Shown piece after piece: positions 1-8,656 of a stretch of DNA of 64,000 nt. Below the pieces are notes generated by a model. That model had not been told where the DNA came from, did not search any database, and saw only the letters and a list, made by a program, of their open reading frames with translations. Every line of letters begins with the position of its first letter. Positions within the stretch are counted from its first letter, which is position 1. This DNA comes from an uncultured Verrucomicrobiota bacterium (lineage in GTDB: Bacteria > Verrucomicrobiota > Kiritimatiellia > CAIQIC01 > Lenti-01): positions 62,001 through 126,000 of the forward strand of contig CALKWZ010000016.1 in assembly GCA_938003985.1 (NCBI GenBank), written 5' to 3'. The position numbers and the translations under genes were made by a program.

Positions 1-1111
1 TCTCGCCTTCCTGCAAGAGCTGGCGGATGAAATCCGCGGCGGACATGCCTTTCGGCACGGCGCGGGGCGGGACGGTGGCCGCGACGGGGGAGGCGGCGGC
101 AGGAGCCTCGGCGGTTTCGGCCGCGGGCTCGGTCTTGGCGGCTTCGACCTTCTTTTCGGCTGGCTTGGCCGGAGCTTCGACCTTGGCCTTTTCGGCTTCG
201 GCCTTGGTTTTTTCGGCCTCGGTTTTCTTCTTGGCGTCGGCGAGCCGCGCTTCGGCTTCCGCCTGCTGGTCGCGGGCCTTCTGGGCTTCCTTTTCGGCCT
301 TTTGGATTTCCTTCTCGGCCTTCTGGGCGGTCTTCTCGGCATCTTTCAGCAGGTCTTCGGCCTGCTTGGCCTTCAGTTCGGCCTGGTCGGCGCGGACTTC
401 GGCATCGTCGAGCTCGGCATCGAGGTTCTTCAGCTCTTCCTTGAGGCGCGCGTTTTCGGCGCGCAGGTCGTTGGCGCTCGCTTCCATGTCGTTGAGGGCC
501 TGGTCGAGCTGCTGCTTGGCTTCCAGCTCTTTTTCGAGGGCCTGGACGCGCGCGTTTTTCTGGTCCAGATCGGCGCGGAGGGCGTCGAGATCGGCCTTGG
601 CCTGGGACGCGGACTTCAGCTCTTCGCGCAGGCGCAGGTTGTCGGTGTCGAGCGCGGCCAGTTCGTTTTCGAGGCGGGTCACGCGGCTCTTGAGATAATC
701 GAGTTCGACGGACTGGCTGGGCACCGGCTCCGCTTCTTCCTCCTCGGGCGCGGCAACCGCGGCGGCCGGGGCGGCTTCCGGTTCGGGCAGTTCTTCGGCC
801 GGGGCGCCGCCGGCGAGGCGGCGTTCGACGTCGAGGATCTGGTTGTCGCAATACGTCTTGCGGTACTGGATGATTTTGGGTTCCCAGCCAGGGAAGTCCT
901 GGGCGAGCTGGAGGTAATAGTCCCGCGCCGCGTTGTACTGCGTCAGCGCCTCGTCCAGGCGGCCCGCGTCGAGGCTCTGGTCGGCTTGGACGAGGTTGAC
1001 GTACGCCTCGGTCTGGATCTGGGCGGGATCGGTCAGCGCGGCCGAAACCGGCGCGGCGAAACTGCCGGCGAGACCGGCGAGAAGCACGAAGAGGCAAGTG
1101 GCTTTTTTCAC
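1..1111 (-). CDS. Secreted coiled-coil protein, partial (3' end beyond window)
   Basis: The frame starts at a GTG (1111-1109) behind a GGAAGGAA ribosome site and stays open to the left edge, so 370 codons of the N-terminal part are visible and the C-terminus is missing. Residues 1-24 form a Sec signal peptide (KK, a hydrophobic core, then VSA-A). Residues 25-100 are helical and TPR-like (DAGRLDEALTQYNAARDYY). A Pro/Ala/Glu linker follows, then from about residue 135 a long heptad-rich coiled coil (LKSRVTRLENELAALDTDN) that grades into a Lys/Glu/Ala-rich stretch of repeated KAEKE-type units. It starts only 37 nt after the argG stop on the same strand and may share that transcript. No enzymatic motif is visible. 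A periplasmic scaffold or cell-envelope spacer is plausible, but the function is unassigned. Confidence 0.8.
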   Translation of the reverse strand, partial: MKKATCLFVLLAGLAGSFAAPVSAALTDPAQIQTEAYVNLVQADQSLDAGRLDEALTQYNAARDYYLQLAQDFPGWEPKIIQYRKTYCDNQILDVERRLAGGAPAEELPEPEAAPAAAVAAPEEEEAEPVPSQSVELDYLKSRVTRLENELAALDTDNLRLREELKSASQAKADLDALRADLDQKNARVQALEKELEAKQQLDQALNDMEASANDLRAENARLKEELKNLDAELDDAEVRADQAELKAKQAEDLLKDAEKTAQKAEKEIQKAEKEAQKARDQQAEAEARLADAKKKTEAEKTKAEAEKAKVEAPAKPAEKKVEAAKTEPAAETAEAPAAASPVAATVPPRAVPKGMSAADFIRQLLQEGE

Positions 1112-1148
1112 GGATGTTCCTTCCAGCGCGGGTGGGGGCGGGGCGGCT

Positions 1149-2372
<1,224 letters not shown>

Positions 2373-2415
2373 CTGGATTGATCCTTTGCTGCGCCCGAAG
2401 GACGCGAAAACCGGA

Positions 2416-2443
2416 ATACTAGGCGGTTTCCGCCGGAAATCAA
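2416..2443 (-). promoter_or_regulatory. Probable sigma-70-type promoter of argG
   Basis: Read on the minus strand, TTGATT (2443-2438) is separated by 16 nt from TAGTAT (2421-2416). The predicted transcript would carry an untranslated leader of about 40 nt before the argG ATG, including an AAAGGA ribosome site. Assigned by eye from consensus and position only. Confidence 0.5.
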
Positions 2444-2547
2444 GCGGCGGAACGGCCTGACAGCCGATTTCAACTACGAAACACTCGAAATTCACGAAAG
2501 AAGAGCCGGGATCCGGGTCAAAATCGGCCAGCGGGGAAAGTTCCTCT

Positions 2548-2576
2548 TTACAGGGTCCGTATGTTCGCCTACACAC
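2548..2576 (+). promoter_or_regulatory. Probable promoter of add, near-leaderless
   Basis: TTTACA (2548-2553), a 17-nt spacer, then TACACA (2571-2576). The add ATG begins only 7 nt after the -10 box and no Shine-Dalgarno sequence precedes it, so transcription would start at or next to the start codon. The -10 match is weak. Confidence 0.4.
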
Positions 2577-2583
2577 CGTTTCC

Positions 2584-3585
2584 ATGAACGTGAACACGCT
2601 TCCCAAGGTCGAACTGCACCGGCACGTCGAAGGCGCGCTGCGCTACGCCACGATGAAGGAATGGGTGCGGGCGGACGGTTTGCAGCCCGCGGACGCCCCG
2701 GAAGCGCAACTCCGGGACTTCATCCTGATCGACAAGCCGGTCGACGGCTTGAAGGTCTTTCTCGAGAAATTCGGGCTGATCCACCGCGTGCTGTCCACGC
2801 CGGAACGCATCCGGCGCATGGCGTTCGAGGCCTGCGAAGACGCCTGGCGCGAAGGCGTCCGGCTGCTGGAACTGCGCTATTCGCCGGTCTTCATCCAGGG
2901 GGAAAGGACGAACCTGGATTTCGACCGGATTCACGCGGCGCTGCTGGACGGCATCGCCGCGGCGCAGAAGCGCTACCCGCTGCCGGTCGGGCTGATCGGC
3001 ATCCTGGGGCGGGAGTGGGATCTGCCCACGGCGACGCGCGTGACGGATTTCTTCATCGCGAACCGCGACACGGTCGTCGGCCTGGATCTGGCCAACGACG
3101 AGGCGAATTTCGGCGGCAAGCCCTTCGCGGGCCTGTTCCGCAAGGCGCGCAACGCCGGGTTGCGCCTGACCGTGCACGCGGGCGAATCGGCGATTCCGAC
3201 GTCGAGCGAGTCCATCCGGAGCGCGCTGGACGACCTGGGCGCCGAGCGGATCGGCCACGGCGTCCAGATCCACAAGGATCCGGCCCTGATGGAAGAAGTG
3301 GCGCGGCGGGGCGTGATCCTCGAATTGTGCCCCACGAGCAACATCCTGACGAAATCCATCGCGAGCCTCGAGAGCTATCCCATCCGCGCCATCCGGGCGG
3401 CCGGGGTCAAGGTCTGCCTCAACGCGGACGATCCCGGGGTGTTCGACTACGACCTCAACCACGAGTATCGGGCCATGGCCGATTGGCATGGGCTGACGGC
3501 GGACGATTTCGCGGCGCTGAACCGCGACGCGCGGGCCGCCAGTTTCCTGCCGGAAGCCGCCCGCCGGCGCTTTTCCGGCGCCTGA
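2584..3585 (+). CDS. add: Adenosine deaminase family protein
   Basis: Zinc amidohydrolase-fold enzyme predicted to deaminate adenosine, or possibly adenine or a related aminopurine, in nucleoside salvage. The 333-aa product has the family ligands in order: HRH (H12, H14) near the N-terminus, HAGES (H198, catalytic E201), GHG (H225), and the Asp pair in LNADDPG (D282, D283). The LCPTSN block between them is also typical. Length is normal. The start follows a putative promoter by 7 nt with no Shine-Dalgarno sequence, so the message may be leaderless. Substrate choice between adenosine and adenine cannot be settled from these motifs. Confidence 0.92.
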   Translation: MNVNTLPKVELHRHVEGALRYATMKEWVRADGLQPADAPEAQLRDFILIDKPVDGLKVFLEKFGLIHRVLSTPERIRRMAFEACEDAWREGVRLLELRYSPVFIQGERTNLDFDRIHAALLDGIAAAQKRYPLPVGLIGILGREWDLPTATRVTDFFIANRDTVVGLDLANDEANFGGKPFAGLFRKARNAGLRLTVHAGESAIPTSSESIRSALDDLGAERIGHGVQIHKDPALMEEVARRGVILELCPTSNILTKSIASLESYPIRAIRAAGVKVCLNADDPGVFDYDLNHEYRAMADWHGLTADDFAALNRDARAASFLPEAARRRFSGA

Positions 3586-3692
3586 ACCGGGCGGCCAAAA
3601 CCCGTTCGATCGGACCGGGAAGGGCTTGCGCAGGGCTTCCGGGCGGGCTACAGTTCTCCCTTCAAATCGAACAAGAGCAAAAGGAAGAAGAG

Positions 3693-4634
3693 ATGAAGAA
3701 GGTACTGATCCCGACGGCGCTGGATTCCGTCGCCAAGGAACTCCTGGAAGCCCACGGCGGCTATGCGGTCACGCAGATTCCGAAGGCCGACATCCTGAAA
3801 TTCGCCAAGGAAAACCCCGATCTGCACGCGTTGATCGTCCGCAGCGAGAAGGTCACGGCGGAGATCATCGATGCGGCGCCCAACTTGAAGGTCATCGTGC
3901 GGGCCGGCGCCGGCTACAACACGATCAACATCGCCCATGCCCGCGCCAAGGGCGTGGACGTGATGAACACCCCCGGCGCGAACTCCAACGGCGTGGCCGA
4001 GGAAGTCGTGGCCCTGATGCTGTGCGACGCGCGCAAGCTGATCGCGGCCGATGCCTCCTGCCGCGCCGGCGCGTGGGAAAAGACCGCTTTCATGGGCACC
4101 GAGATCACGGGCAAGACGATCGGCATCGTGGGCTTGGGCTACATCGGCCGGCTGGTGGTCAAGCGCCTGTCGGGCTTCGAGCCGACCTTCATCGGCTTCG
4201 ATCCGGGCACCACCCACCGCCAGGCGGCGGAACTGGGCGTCAAGCTGGTTTCGCTCGACGAACTGTTCGCCACGGCGGACTACGTGACCCTACATCTGCC
4301 CGAAACGGCCGAAACCAAGGGCATGGTCAACGCGAAGTTGCTCGGCCAGATGAAGGAAGGGGCCACGCTGATCAACTGCGCCCGCGCCGGCATCGTCAAC
4401 GAAGCCGACCTGCGCGCCGCCAAGGCCGAGAAGAAGATCCGTTTCCTGAACGACGTCTACGCCAAGGACGAGGAAGGCCCCAAGAGCGTGGCGGACATCG
4501 CCGACATCATGGTGCCGCACTTGGGCGCCAGCACGCGCGAGGCGAACTACAAGGCCGCCGAACTGGCCGCCAAGGAACTGATCGACCTCGACGACAAAGG
4601 CATCGACAAGGCCGTCGTCAACAAGGCGAAGTAA
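3693..4634 (+). CDS. serA: D-3-phosphoglycerate dehydrogenase-like 2-hydroxyacid dehydrogenase
   Basis: NAD-dependent D-2-hydroxyacid dehydrogenase, most like phosphoglycerate dehydrogenase of serine synthesis. At 313 aa it is the short form without an ACT regulatory domain. Visible features are the substrate-side block VRAGAGYNTIN (69-79), NAD motif GLGYIG (147-152), catalytic R231 in NCARAGIVNEADL, and catalytic H276 in VPHLGAST. The family Glu of DVFxxEP is replaced by an acidic run DVYAKDEEGP, so the exact catalytic acid is uncertain. The ATG at 3693 has a strong AAGGAAGAAG site. A near-perfect rho-independent terminator follows the stop. Another hydroxyacid substrate is possible. Confidence 0.85.
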   Translation: MKKVLIPTALDSVAKELLEAHGGYAVTQIPKADILKFAKENPDLHALIVRSEKVTAEIIDAAPNLKVIVRAGAGYNTINIAHARAKGVDVMNTPGANSNGVAEEVVALMLCDARKLIAADASCRAGAWEKTAFMGTEITGKTIGIVGLGYIGRLVVKRLSGFEPTFIGFDPGTTHRQAAELGVKLVSLDELFATADYVTLHLPETAETKGMVNAKLLGQMKEGATLINCARAGIVNEADLRAAKAEKKIRFLNDVYAKDEEGPKSVADIADIMVPHLGASTREANYKAAELAAKELIDLDDKGIDKAVVNKAK

Positions 4635-5040
4635 GCCGATTCCGGCGTTCGCCGCGGCCGGCCCCGATCGGGGCCGGCTTTTTTTTGTTCCTTGCGGCGG
4701 GTGCGTCGCGAAGCCGTGGGAATGGGTACGGACTTAGCCGGCGGCGCGGCGCTTTGCGCACGGCGGCGGCTGACTCCTCGGCGCATTTCAGTGCCTGGAG
4801 CATGCCGGGGCAGGCGAGGTGGTGGAGCACGCGTGGCCCGACGCGCCGTTCCGTCACGAGGCCGACCCGTTTCAGCCAAGCCAGATGGCGCGAGACCGTG
4901 GGTTGGCTGACGGTGGCCAAGGCGCGCAGATCGTTCACGCAGCGGTCGCCGCGCGCGAGCGCTTCCAGCATCTGGACGCGCAGGGGATGGCCGAGCGCTT
5001 TCAAGACGTCGGCCTTGGCCTTGGATTGGGCAAGGTTCAT
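4618..5040 (-). CDS. ArsR/SmtB-family winged-helix repressor
   Basis: 140-aa DNA-binding regulator. Residues 10-75 form the ArsR-type winged helix: DVLKALGHPLRVQMLEAL, then the recognition helix SQPTVSRHLAWLKRVGLV (45-62) and a wing TERRVGPRVLHHL. The CVCDLC metal site of classical ArsR is absent; only C34 (DRCVNDL) remains there, so metal sensing cannot be inferred. The tail from about residue 97 is Arg/Pro-rich. It is encoded across the terminator of the convergent serA-like gene and overlaps that gene's last 17 nt, so it is probably not conserved. A 10-2-10 dyad sits between its -35 and -10 boxes, pointing to autorepression. The ATG is 8 nt after the -10 and lacks a Shine-Dalgarno sequence. 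Confidence 0.85.
   Translation of the reverse strand: MNLAQSKAKADVLKALGHPLRVQMLEALARGDRCVNDLRALATVSQPTVSRHLAWLKRVGLVTERRVGPRVLHHLACPGMLQALKCAEESAAAVRKAPRRRLSPYPFPRLRDAPAARNKKKPAPIGAGRGERRNRLTSPC
4657..4686 (+). terminator. Rho-independent terminator after the serA-like gene
   Basis: Perfect 9-bp stem GCCGGCCCC/GGGGCCGGC around a GATC loop (4657-4678), followed by eight T residues (4679-4686). It begins 22 nt past the serA-like stop. The convergent ArsR-type gene reads antisense through it. Confidence 0.92.
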
Positions 5041-5048
5041 GGGTTATG

Positions 5049-5076
5049 CTTATACACATATGCACATATGTGTAAA
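5049..5076 (-). promoter_or_regulatory. Promoter of the ArsR-type gene
   Basis: On the minus strand TTTACA (5076-5071), a 16-nt spacer, then TATAAG (5054-5049). Eight nucleotides separate the -10 box from the ATG at 5040, so the message is predicted to be leaderless or nearly so. The operator dyad occupies the spacer. Confidence 0.6.
5053..5074. promoter_or_regulatory. Operator dyad of the ArsR-type repressor
   Basis: Perfect inverted repeat with arms TACACATATG (5053-5062) and CATATGTGTA (5065-5074) separated by CA. It fills the spacer of the regulator's own promoter and starts 12 nt from its ATG. The hyphenated-dyad form is usual for ArsR/SmtB targets. Confidence 0.8.
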
Positions 5077-5150
5077 TCATGGGTTTGAATGTATGCGGAA
5101 TAGCGAGAGGGGGCGGGGTTGTTTCGGCCGATAAGGGCGATGCGGCCATG

Positions 5151-5183
5151 AAAAACCCCCGGGCGGCGGGGCCGGCCGGGGGT
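5151..5183 (-). terminator. Rho-independent terminator after asd
   Basis: Read on the minus strand: 8-bp stem ACCCCCGG (5183-5176) with CCGGGGGT (5162-5155), GC-rich loop, then TTTTT (5155-5151). It begins 24 nt after the asd stop and separates it from the ArsR-type promoter. Confidence 0.75.
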
Positions 5184-5206
5184 GCAGAAGCGGGGGAGGC
5201 CGCCGC

Positions 5207-6226
5207 TTACTTGAGGCCCATCTCGATCATCTTTTCGGCGATCTGGATGGCGTTCTGGGCGGCGCCCTTCCAGATGTTGTCGCCGGACACGAACAGCGAG
5301 AGGCCGTTGGGGACCGTGGCGTCCTTGCGGATGCGGCCGACGAAGGTGTCGTACTTCTCCGAAGCCACGATCGGCATCGGGAAGACGGACTTGGACAAGT
5401 CGTCGACGACCTGGATGCTCTCGGCCTTGGAGAGGATCTCGCGGGCGCGTTCGGGGGTGATCGGGTTGTGGAATTCCACGTGGAGCGCCATGCTGTGGCC
5501 GTTGAAGACGGGCACGCGCACGCAGGTGGAGACCGCCTGGATGGAGTCGTCGCCGAGGATCTTGCGGGTTTCGCGGGGCAGCTTGGCTTCCTCGGAGGTG
5601 TAGCCGGGCAGGTCCTTGGCCTCGGAGCCGATCTGCGCGATGACGTTGAACGCGATCTGCGCGGGATAGACTTCGTGGACGATGGGCTGGCCGGCGGCCC
5701 AGGCGCGGACTTGGGCGTCGAGTTCGCGGATGGCCGCGCTGCCCGAGCCGGAAACGGCCTGGTAGGTGCAGCAGACGATCCGCTTGATCTTGGCTTCGCG
5801 GTGCAGGACGGCCAGCGGCATGAGCGCGATGGCGGTCGAGCAGTTCGGGTTCGCGATGAAGTTCTGGTGGTTCTTCAGCGCGTCCGCGTTGATTTCCGGA
5901 ATGCACAGCGGCACGCGCGGATCCATGCGGAAGTCGTCGCCGTTGTCGACGACGCAGCAACCGACTTCGGCGGCGCCCCAGCCCAGGGTCTTCGAAGCGC
6001 CTTTGGCGCCTTCGGTGCCGGCGAAGAACGCGAAATCATAGCCCTTGAACGACTCGGGGCCGGTGGCGACCTTCACGTCGACCGGCAGGCCGTCGATCAT
6101 TTCGGTGCGCTCGCGGGTCGCGAACGCGGTCAGTTTGGCCATGGGGAAATTGCGCTTGCGGAGGAGCCGGACGATTTCCGTTCCGACCGCGCCGATGCCG
6201 ACCATGCACACGTTGTACTTTTTCAT
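5207..6226 (-). CDS. asd: Aspartate-semialdehyde dehydrogenase
   Basis: Reduces aspartyl phosphate to aspartate semialdehyde with NADPH, the branch point for lysine/diaminopimelate, threonine and methionine. The 339-aa product has the Rossmann start VGIGAVGTEIVRLL, catalytic C129 in NPNCSTA and catalytic H244 in VPVFNGHS, with normal family length. The ATG at 6226 has an AGGAG site 6-7 nt upstream. It follows leuB by 65 nt on the same strand and is probably co-transcribed; a terminator lies directly downstream. Confidence 0.96.
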   Translation of the reverse strand: MKKYNVCMVGIGAVGTEIVRLLRKRNFPMAKLTAFATRERTEMIDGLPVDVKVATGPESFKGYDFAFFAGTEGAKGASKTLGWGAAEVGCCVVDNGDDFRMDPRVPLCIPEINADALKNHQNFIANPNCSTAIALMPLAVLHREAKIKRIVCCTYQAVSGSGSAAIRELDAQVRAWAAGQPIVHEVYPAQIAFNVIAQIGSEAKDLPGYTSEEAKLPRETRKILGDDSIQAVSTCVRVPVFNGHSMALHVEFHNPITPERAREILSKAESIQVVDDLSKSVFPMPIVASEKYDTFVGRIRKDATVPNGLSLFVSGDNIWKGAAQNAIQIAEKMIEMGLK

Positions 6227-6291
6227 TGGTTTTCTCCTGTGGGGATGGGGAATTTACCCGGAAAAGGCTGTTTGTCAACCGCCCGGCGGAA

Positions 6292-7356
6292 TTACACCAG
6301 GGAGGCGATCAGATCGCCGACCTCGGACGTGCCCAGGCCCATGCGGCCGGCGGCGAGGGATTGGATCTTCCCGCCGTTGAGCGCGGCCGTGACGGCCCGG
6401 TCGACGGCCTGCGCCGCCTCGGTTTCGCCGAGGGTGTCGAGCATCATGCCGCCCGCGGCGATGGCCGCGATGGGGTTGATGACGTTCTTGTTCGTGTACT
6501 TGGGGGCGCTGCCGCCCATGCACTCGAACATCGAGACGCCGTTGGGGTTGATGTTGCCGCCGGCGGCGACGCCGAGGCCGCCCTGGACGATGGCGGCCAG
6601 GTCGGTGATGATGTCGCCGAAGAGGTTTTCCGTCACGATGACGTCGTACCACTCGGGCTGCTTCACGAACCACATCGTGCAGGCGTCCACGTGGTTGTAG
6701 TCCTGCTTGACGTCCGGGAAGTCGCGGTCGCCCATTTCCTTGTGCGCGCGGACCCAGAGGTCGCCGCAGTGGGTGAGGACGTTGCACTTGTGGACGAGGG
6801 TCAGCATTTTCTTGCGGTTGCGCCGGCGGGCGTATTCGTAGGCGAACTTCATGCAGCGGTCCACGACGGGCCGGCTGTAGACCATGACCTGCGTGGCCAC
6901 TTCGAGGTTCGTGCCCTTCTGGACCGCGCCGCCCACGCCGGTGTAGATGCCGCCGGTGTTCTCGCGGATGACGACGAAATCGACGTCCTTGGGCTCCTTG
7001 TCCTTGAGCGGGCAGTCTTCCTTGCGGTAGAGCTTCACGGGGCGCAGGTTGATGTACTGGTCCAGCGCGAAGCGCGTCTTGAGGAGGATGCCGACCTCGA
7101 GGATGCCCGGCTTGACGTCGGGATGCCCGATGGCGCCGAGATAGAGCGCCTGGTGCTTGCGGAATTCCTCGATGGCGGAATCCGGCAGCGTTTCGCCGGT
7201 TTTCAGGTAGCGGTCGCCGCCGAAATCGTAAGGGGTGTAATCCAGCTTGAAGCCGAACTTCGCCGAGGCGGCGGCGAGGACCTTGACGGCCTCGCGGGTG
7301 ACTTCGGGGCCGGTCCCGTCGCCGGGAATCAAACCGATGCTGTAGGACTTTTTCAT
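6292..7356 (-). CDS. leuB: 3-isopropylmalate dehydrogenase (beta-decarboxylating dehydrogenase family)
   Basis: NAD-dependent oxidative decarboxylation of 3-isopropylmalate in leucine synthesis. The product has IGLIPGDGTGPEV at the N-terminus, RENTGGIYTG for substrate binding, and the metal-site block TENLFGDIITDLAA. RENTGG is shared with isocitrate and tartrate dehydrogenases, so substrate is assigned by pathway context and is not certain. A second in-frame ATG lies 12 nt upstream at 7368, but that ATG overlaps the last base of a good TATAAA -10 box. I therefore choose 7356 (MKKSYSIGLIPGDG, 354 aa). asd follows after 65 nt, forming an amino-acid biosynthesis pair. Confidence 0.88.
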   Translation of the reverse strand: MKKSYSIGLIPGDGTGPEVTREAVKVLAAASAKFGFKLDYTPYDFGGDRYLKTGETLPDSAIEEFRKHQALYLGAIGHPDVKPGILEVGILLKTRFALDQYINLRPVKLYRKEDCPLKDKEPKDVDFVVIRENTGGIYTGVGGAVQKGTNLEVATQVMVYSRPVVDRCMKFAYEYARRRNRKKMLTLVHKCNVLTHCGDLWVRAHKEMGDRDFPDVKQDYNHVDACTMWFVKQPEWYDVIVTENLFGDIITDLAAIVQGGLGVAAGGNINPNGVSMFECMGGSAPKYTNKNVINPIAAIAAGGMMLDTLGETEAAQAVDRAVTAALNGGKIQSLAAGRMGLGTSEVGDLIASLV

Positions 7357-7367
7357 AAGGCCGGCCA

Positions 7368-7395
7368 TTTATAGGGTTTTCCCGGACGGAATCAA
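7368..7395 (-). promoter_or_regulatory. Promoter of leuB-asd
   Basis: Minus strand TTGATT (7395-7390), 16-nt spacer, TATAAA (7373-7368). The upstream ATG candidate of leuB overlaps the -10 box, which makes the ATG at 7356, 11 nt after the -10, the likelier start. Confidence 0.65.
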
Positions 7396-7440
7396 GCCCG
7401 GAAATGGAAAATCAACCGTGGAAGGAGCGGCGCCGCCCGT

Positions 7441-7935
7441 TCAGCGGGGCGGCGGCGCGTTTTTCGGCACGGCGGGGGTGCCGGGCGGGAATACGACGGC
7501 TTCGACCTTGCGCCGGCCCCAGCGGCGGGCTTCGGCATGGGTGTTGTAGAAGAGATCGAGACGGCGCCGGCCTTTGATGTCCCCGCCGCGGTCTTCGACG
7601 ACGCCGTAGCCGTAGCCCGGGACGTAGATGAGGGTGCCCATGGGATAGTAGCGGGTGTCGGCGGCCAAGGTGCCGGGATGGGCGCGCTTGCCGCTGGCCG
7701 TGATGCCGACGGCCTTGGGTTTGCCGCGGTCGCGGCCGGCGGAGACGACCGGGCGGCCGCGTTTGTCGAGCTTCCAGCTGCAACAAAGGCCGCAGGGGCA
7801 ATAGGCGGTGGTTTCGATCCGCACGATCCGGCCGTAGGTCAGGCCGTCATCGGGGTCGAGGAAAAAGACGGTGCACCCCCCCAGGGCCAGCGCGGCGAGC
7901 AGCGCCATGGTCAAAATGACGAACTTGCCGTGCAT
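7441..7935 (-). CDS. 3D-domain (RlpA/MltA-like double-psi barrel) lipoprotein
   Basis: 164-aa predicted lipoprotein. A hydrophobic signal ends in the lipobox LALGGC with C21 as lipidation site. The rest carries a 3D domain: TAYCPCGLCCSW, then ITASGKRAHPGTLAAD, YYPMGTLIYVPGYG, VEDRGG and LDLFY, containing the conserved Asp residues that name the fold. In MltA and related proteins this fold forms part of a lytic transglycosylase site, so a role in peptidoglycan turnover at the envelope is likely but not proven. The short Cys-rich CPCGLCC segment after the anchor is notable. The start at 7935 gives a clean lipoprotein signal; upstream in-frame sequence looks non-coding. Divergent from the phosphopantetheinyl transferase. 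Confidence 0.8.
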   Translation of the reverse strand: MHGKFVILTMALLAALALGGCTVFFLDPDDGLTYGRIVRIETTAYCPCGLCCSWKLDKRGRPVVSAGRDRGKPKAVGITASGKRAHPGTLAADTRYYPMGTLIYVPGYGYGVVEDRGGDIKGRRRLDLFYNTHAEARRWGRRKVEAVVFPPGTPAVPKNAPPPR

Positions 7936-8005
7936 TCTGGGGCCAGCATGGCGGAGAAAGCGGCCGATGACAAATAGATTTCTCCGGGCGGGGGCTTCTG
8001 GCAGG

Positions 8006-8656
8006 ATGGCGGCCGTGGACTGCGGATCCGACATCCCGTTGCAGGACTGGGCGTTGCCCGGCGAGCCGTTCCGGCTGGCGGCCGTGGACGTCGCCGCGGC
8101 CGATTGGTCCGCGCGTTTGCCGGCGGAAGCGCAGGCGCGCGCGGCGCGCTTCACGGATCCGGCGGCGCGGGCGCGGGCGGGGGCGTCGGAATGGTTCAAG
8201 GCCTGTTGGCTGCCGCGCGAGCTGGGCCTAGAGCGGGTGGAGTGGAAAACCGGTGCGCACGGCAAGCCGCGGCTGGCCCGCGCGGCGGCGGAGTGGGGCT
8301 TCAATCTGTCGCATGCGGGCGGCTACGTGGTGGCGGCCCTGGCGCGGGGCGCGGCGATCGGCGTGGATCTGGAATCGCTGGCGCGCAAGGCCGACGTGGA
8401 CGCGCTGGGCGAGCGCGTGTTTTCCGAAAGCGAGCGGGCGCTGGCCCGGGCGGGCGGGCGCGCGGCCTTCTTCGCGCTCTGGAGCCAGAAGGAAGCCCTG
8501 CTGAAAGCCCTGGGCTGCGGCTGGGCCAACGGGAACCTCGTGCGCAACACGCGGCTGGAACTCGCGGATTTCCAAACGGAGCCGACGACGCGGGTGCGGG
8601 TGTGGTCGCGGCGCGTGCAGGCGGGCACCTACGCGCTGGCGGTGGCGATTTTCTAG
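8006..8656 (+). CDS. 4'-phosphopantetheinyl transferase (Sfp-type)
   Basis: Transfers 4'-phosphopantetheine from CoA to a Ser of acyl or peptidyl carrier proteins. Family blocks appear in order: GAHGKPRL, FNLSHAGGYVVAAL, IGVDLE (Mg-binding Asp/Glu), ERVFSESE and WSQKEALLKALG. The product is about 216 aa from the ATG at 8006; an in-frame ATG at 7967 would add 13 residues and is an alternative. Neither start has a strong ribosome site. The stop overlaps the convergent sensor gene's stop by 4 nt. No PKS or NRPS cluster is in this window, so the carrier protein is unknown. Confidence 0.87.
   Translation: MAAVDCGSDIPLQDWALPGEPFRLAAVDVAAADWSARLPAEAQARAARFTDPAARARAGASEWFKACWLPRELGLERVEWKTGAHGKPRLARAAAEWGFNLSHAGGYVVAALARGAAIGVDLESLARKADVDALGERVFSESERALARAGGRAAFFALWSQKEALLKALGCGWANGNLVRNTRLELADFQTEPTTRVRVWSRRVQAGTYALAVAIF

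Noticed and set aside
2569..3489. Minus-strand frame of 306 codons opposite add
   Set aside because: Antisense shadow; add carries all catalytic motifs on the plus strand.
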